Shown here one piece after another: positions 63,549 to 64,000 of a stretch of 64,000 bases of DNA. The notes under the pieces are model-generated. The model worked only from the letters and a program-made list of their open reading frames with translations. It was not told the origin of the DNA and made no database searches. The DNA is from Corallincola holothuriorum (GTDB taxonomy: Bacteria; Pseudomonadota; Gammaproteobacteria; Enterobacterales; Neiellaceae). Location: contig NZ_QPID01000001.1 of the NCBI RefSeq assembly GCF_003336225.1, forward strand, positions 372,001 through 436,000, given 5' to 3'. The translations under genes and the position numbers were made by a program. Each line of letters opens with the position of its first letter. Position 1 is the stretch's first letter.

Positions 63549-64000
63549 CTATCCTTGCCAAGTTAATAGGGCTGCAGACCGATATGCATATTCTGATATA
63601 TCTAATTGTAACCGGTTGCCGACATCACACGAAGTTTGTGCGACTCCTTGGCGATAGTAATTTATAACCTCAAACAGGCCGCTGGCTGCACCAAGCTCGC
63701 CAAGGAATAAGTTAGAAAAGCTCGTTTTAGTTTGTGGGGAGAGCACCTTAGCCAACTTTTGATAGCTACAAAGCCATTCATCTCGCTGCTCTTCTGCTGC
63801 GTGCGTCACACAATACTGGTCTACAGGAGACCCTATTTCTGTCACATAGCCGCTGAAAATCGCACTGACAGCACCACCCACCTCCGTTGTAGTAAGTTGC
63901 GCTTCCGTTTTGAACCAGGGAATCAGGACACCAACATCGCTCTTTGCGACGCGAGTAAGCAATAAACAATCATTCGCTACATATTCATTGGTCAGCGACA
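63549..64000 (-). CDS. Hypothetical protein, cut by the right edge
   Basis: The frame ends at 63549 and runs to the window edge without a stop, so it is the C-terminal part (at least 150 residues) of a longer protein. Recognisable segments include SDVGVLIPWFKTEAQL, AVSAIFSGYVTEIG and NLFLGELGAASGLFEVINYY. No membrane helix is clear. I do not recognise the family. It is convergent with the tRNA-Gly gene, 14 bases past the tRNA end. Confidence 0.6.
   Translation of the reverse strand, partial: SLTNEYVANDCLLLTRVAKSDVGVLIPWFKTEAQLTTTEVGGAVSAIFSGYVTEIGSPVDQYCVTHAAEEQRDEWLCSYQKLAKVLSPQTKTSFSNLFLGELGAASGLFEVINYYRQGVAQTSCDVGNRLQLDISEYAYRSAALLTWQG

Overview
The window looks like chromosomal DNA of a marine gammaproteobacterium related to the Alteromonadales (Shewanella-like). 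This is inferred from gene content and order: rlmKL, uup, rmf, fabA and lonH follow the order known from enteric bacteria, with a DUF836 glutaredoxin-like gene and a DUF3466 gene inserted. A complete cbb3 oxidase cluster leads into an FNR homologue and uspE. No phage, plasmid, insertion sequence or CRISPR array was seen. Almost everything is housekeeping or respiratory core.

Layout. 1-2977 (minus) is a tripartite exporter: ABC-2 permease cut by the left edge, HlyD adaptor, TolC-like outer-membrane factor. 3038-4687 is a receiver-TPR protein that lacks the phospho-acceptor Asp. 4890-5348 holds four identical initiator tRNA genes. 5489-14348 is the rlmKL, grx-like, uup, DUF3466, rmf, fabA, lonH block; the fabA promoter carries adjacent FadR-like and FabR-like sites. 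15499-24547 is ccoNOQP, ccoH, ccoI, ccoS, a TauE/SafE-like gene, fnr and uspE, meaning micro-oxic respiration next to its oxygen sensor. 24654-31878 is mixed: an orphan gene behind a structured leader, ttcA, DUF2987, a Bax-like glucosaminidase, a membrane protein, a YaeQ-like protein, a LysE exporter, cobB, a cupin and htpX. 32142-32846 is pepE. 32917-37993 is the biotin locus (bioBFCD divergent from bioA) with a BirA operator between. 38028-41388 is the most accessory part: an L,D-transpeptidase-fold protein, a P-loop kinase, a zinc-ribbon protein, one doubtful membrane ORF and a PEP-CTERM protein.

41574-52708 is nitrate and nitrite assimilation: nasA (minus), divergent from cobA-nirB-nirD, a NarK-type transporter and a PP2C/kinase fusion, then a CysG-like dehydrogenase facing them. 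NarK imports nitrate, NasA reduces it to nitrite, NirBD reduces nitrite to ammonium, and CobA plus the CysG-like protein would supply the siroheme NirB needs. A porin with a perfect FNR box follows (52784-54010). 54277-59830 holds dcd, apbC, metG, acyP and rlmI. 59801-61540 is a HutC-type repressor divergent from a degenerate arginase-fold (HutG-like) gene, with a palindromic operator between them. The right end has an LMW phosphatase, two small genes, an SprT-like gene without a normal start, tRNA-Gly(CCC) and a gene cut by the edge.

Most unusual points: an RNA structure that can hide the cobA ribosome-binding site; the HutC-linked pseudo-ureohydrolase; the CysG-like enzyme with changed catalytic positions and a stub of a methyltransferase domain; and the leader upstream of the orphan gene at 24654. 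No clearly new multi-gene system was found. All assignments come from reading sequence and remembered family motifs; no database search was run.
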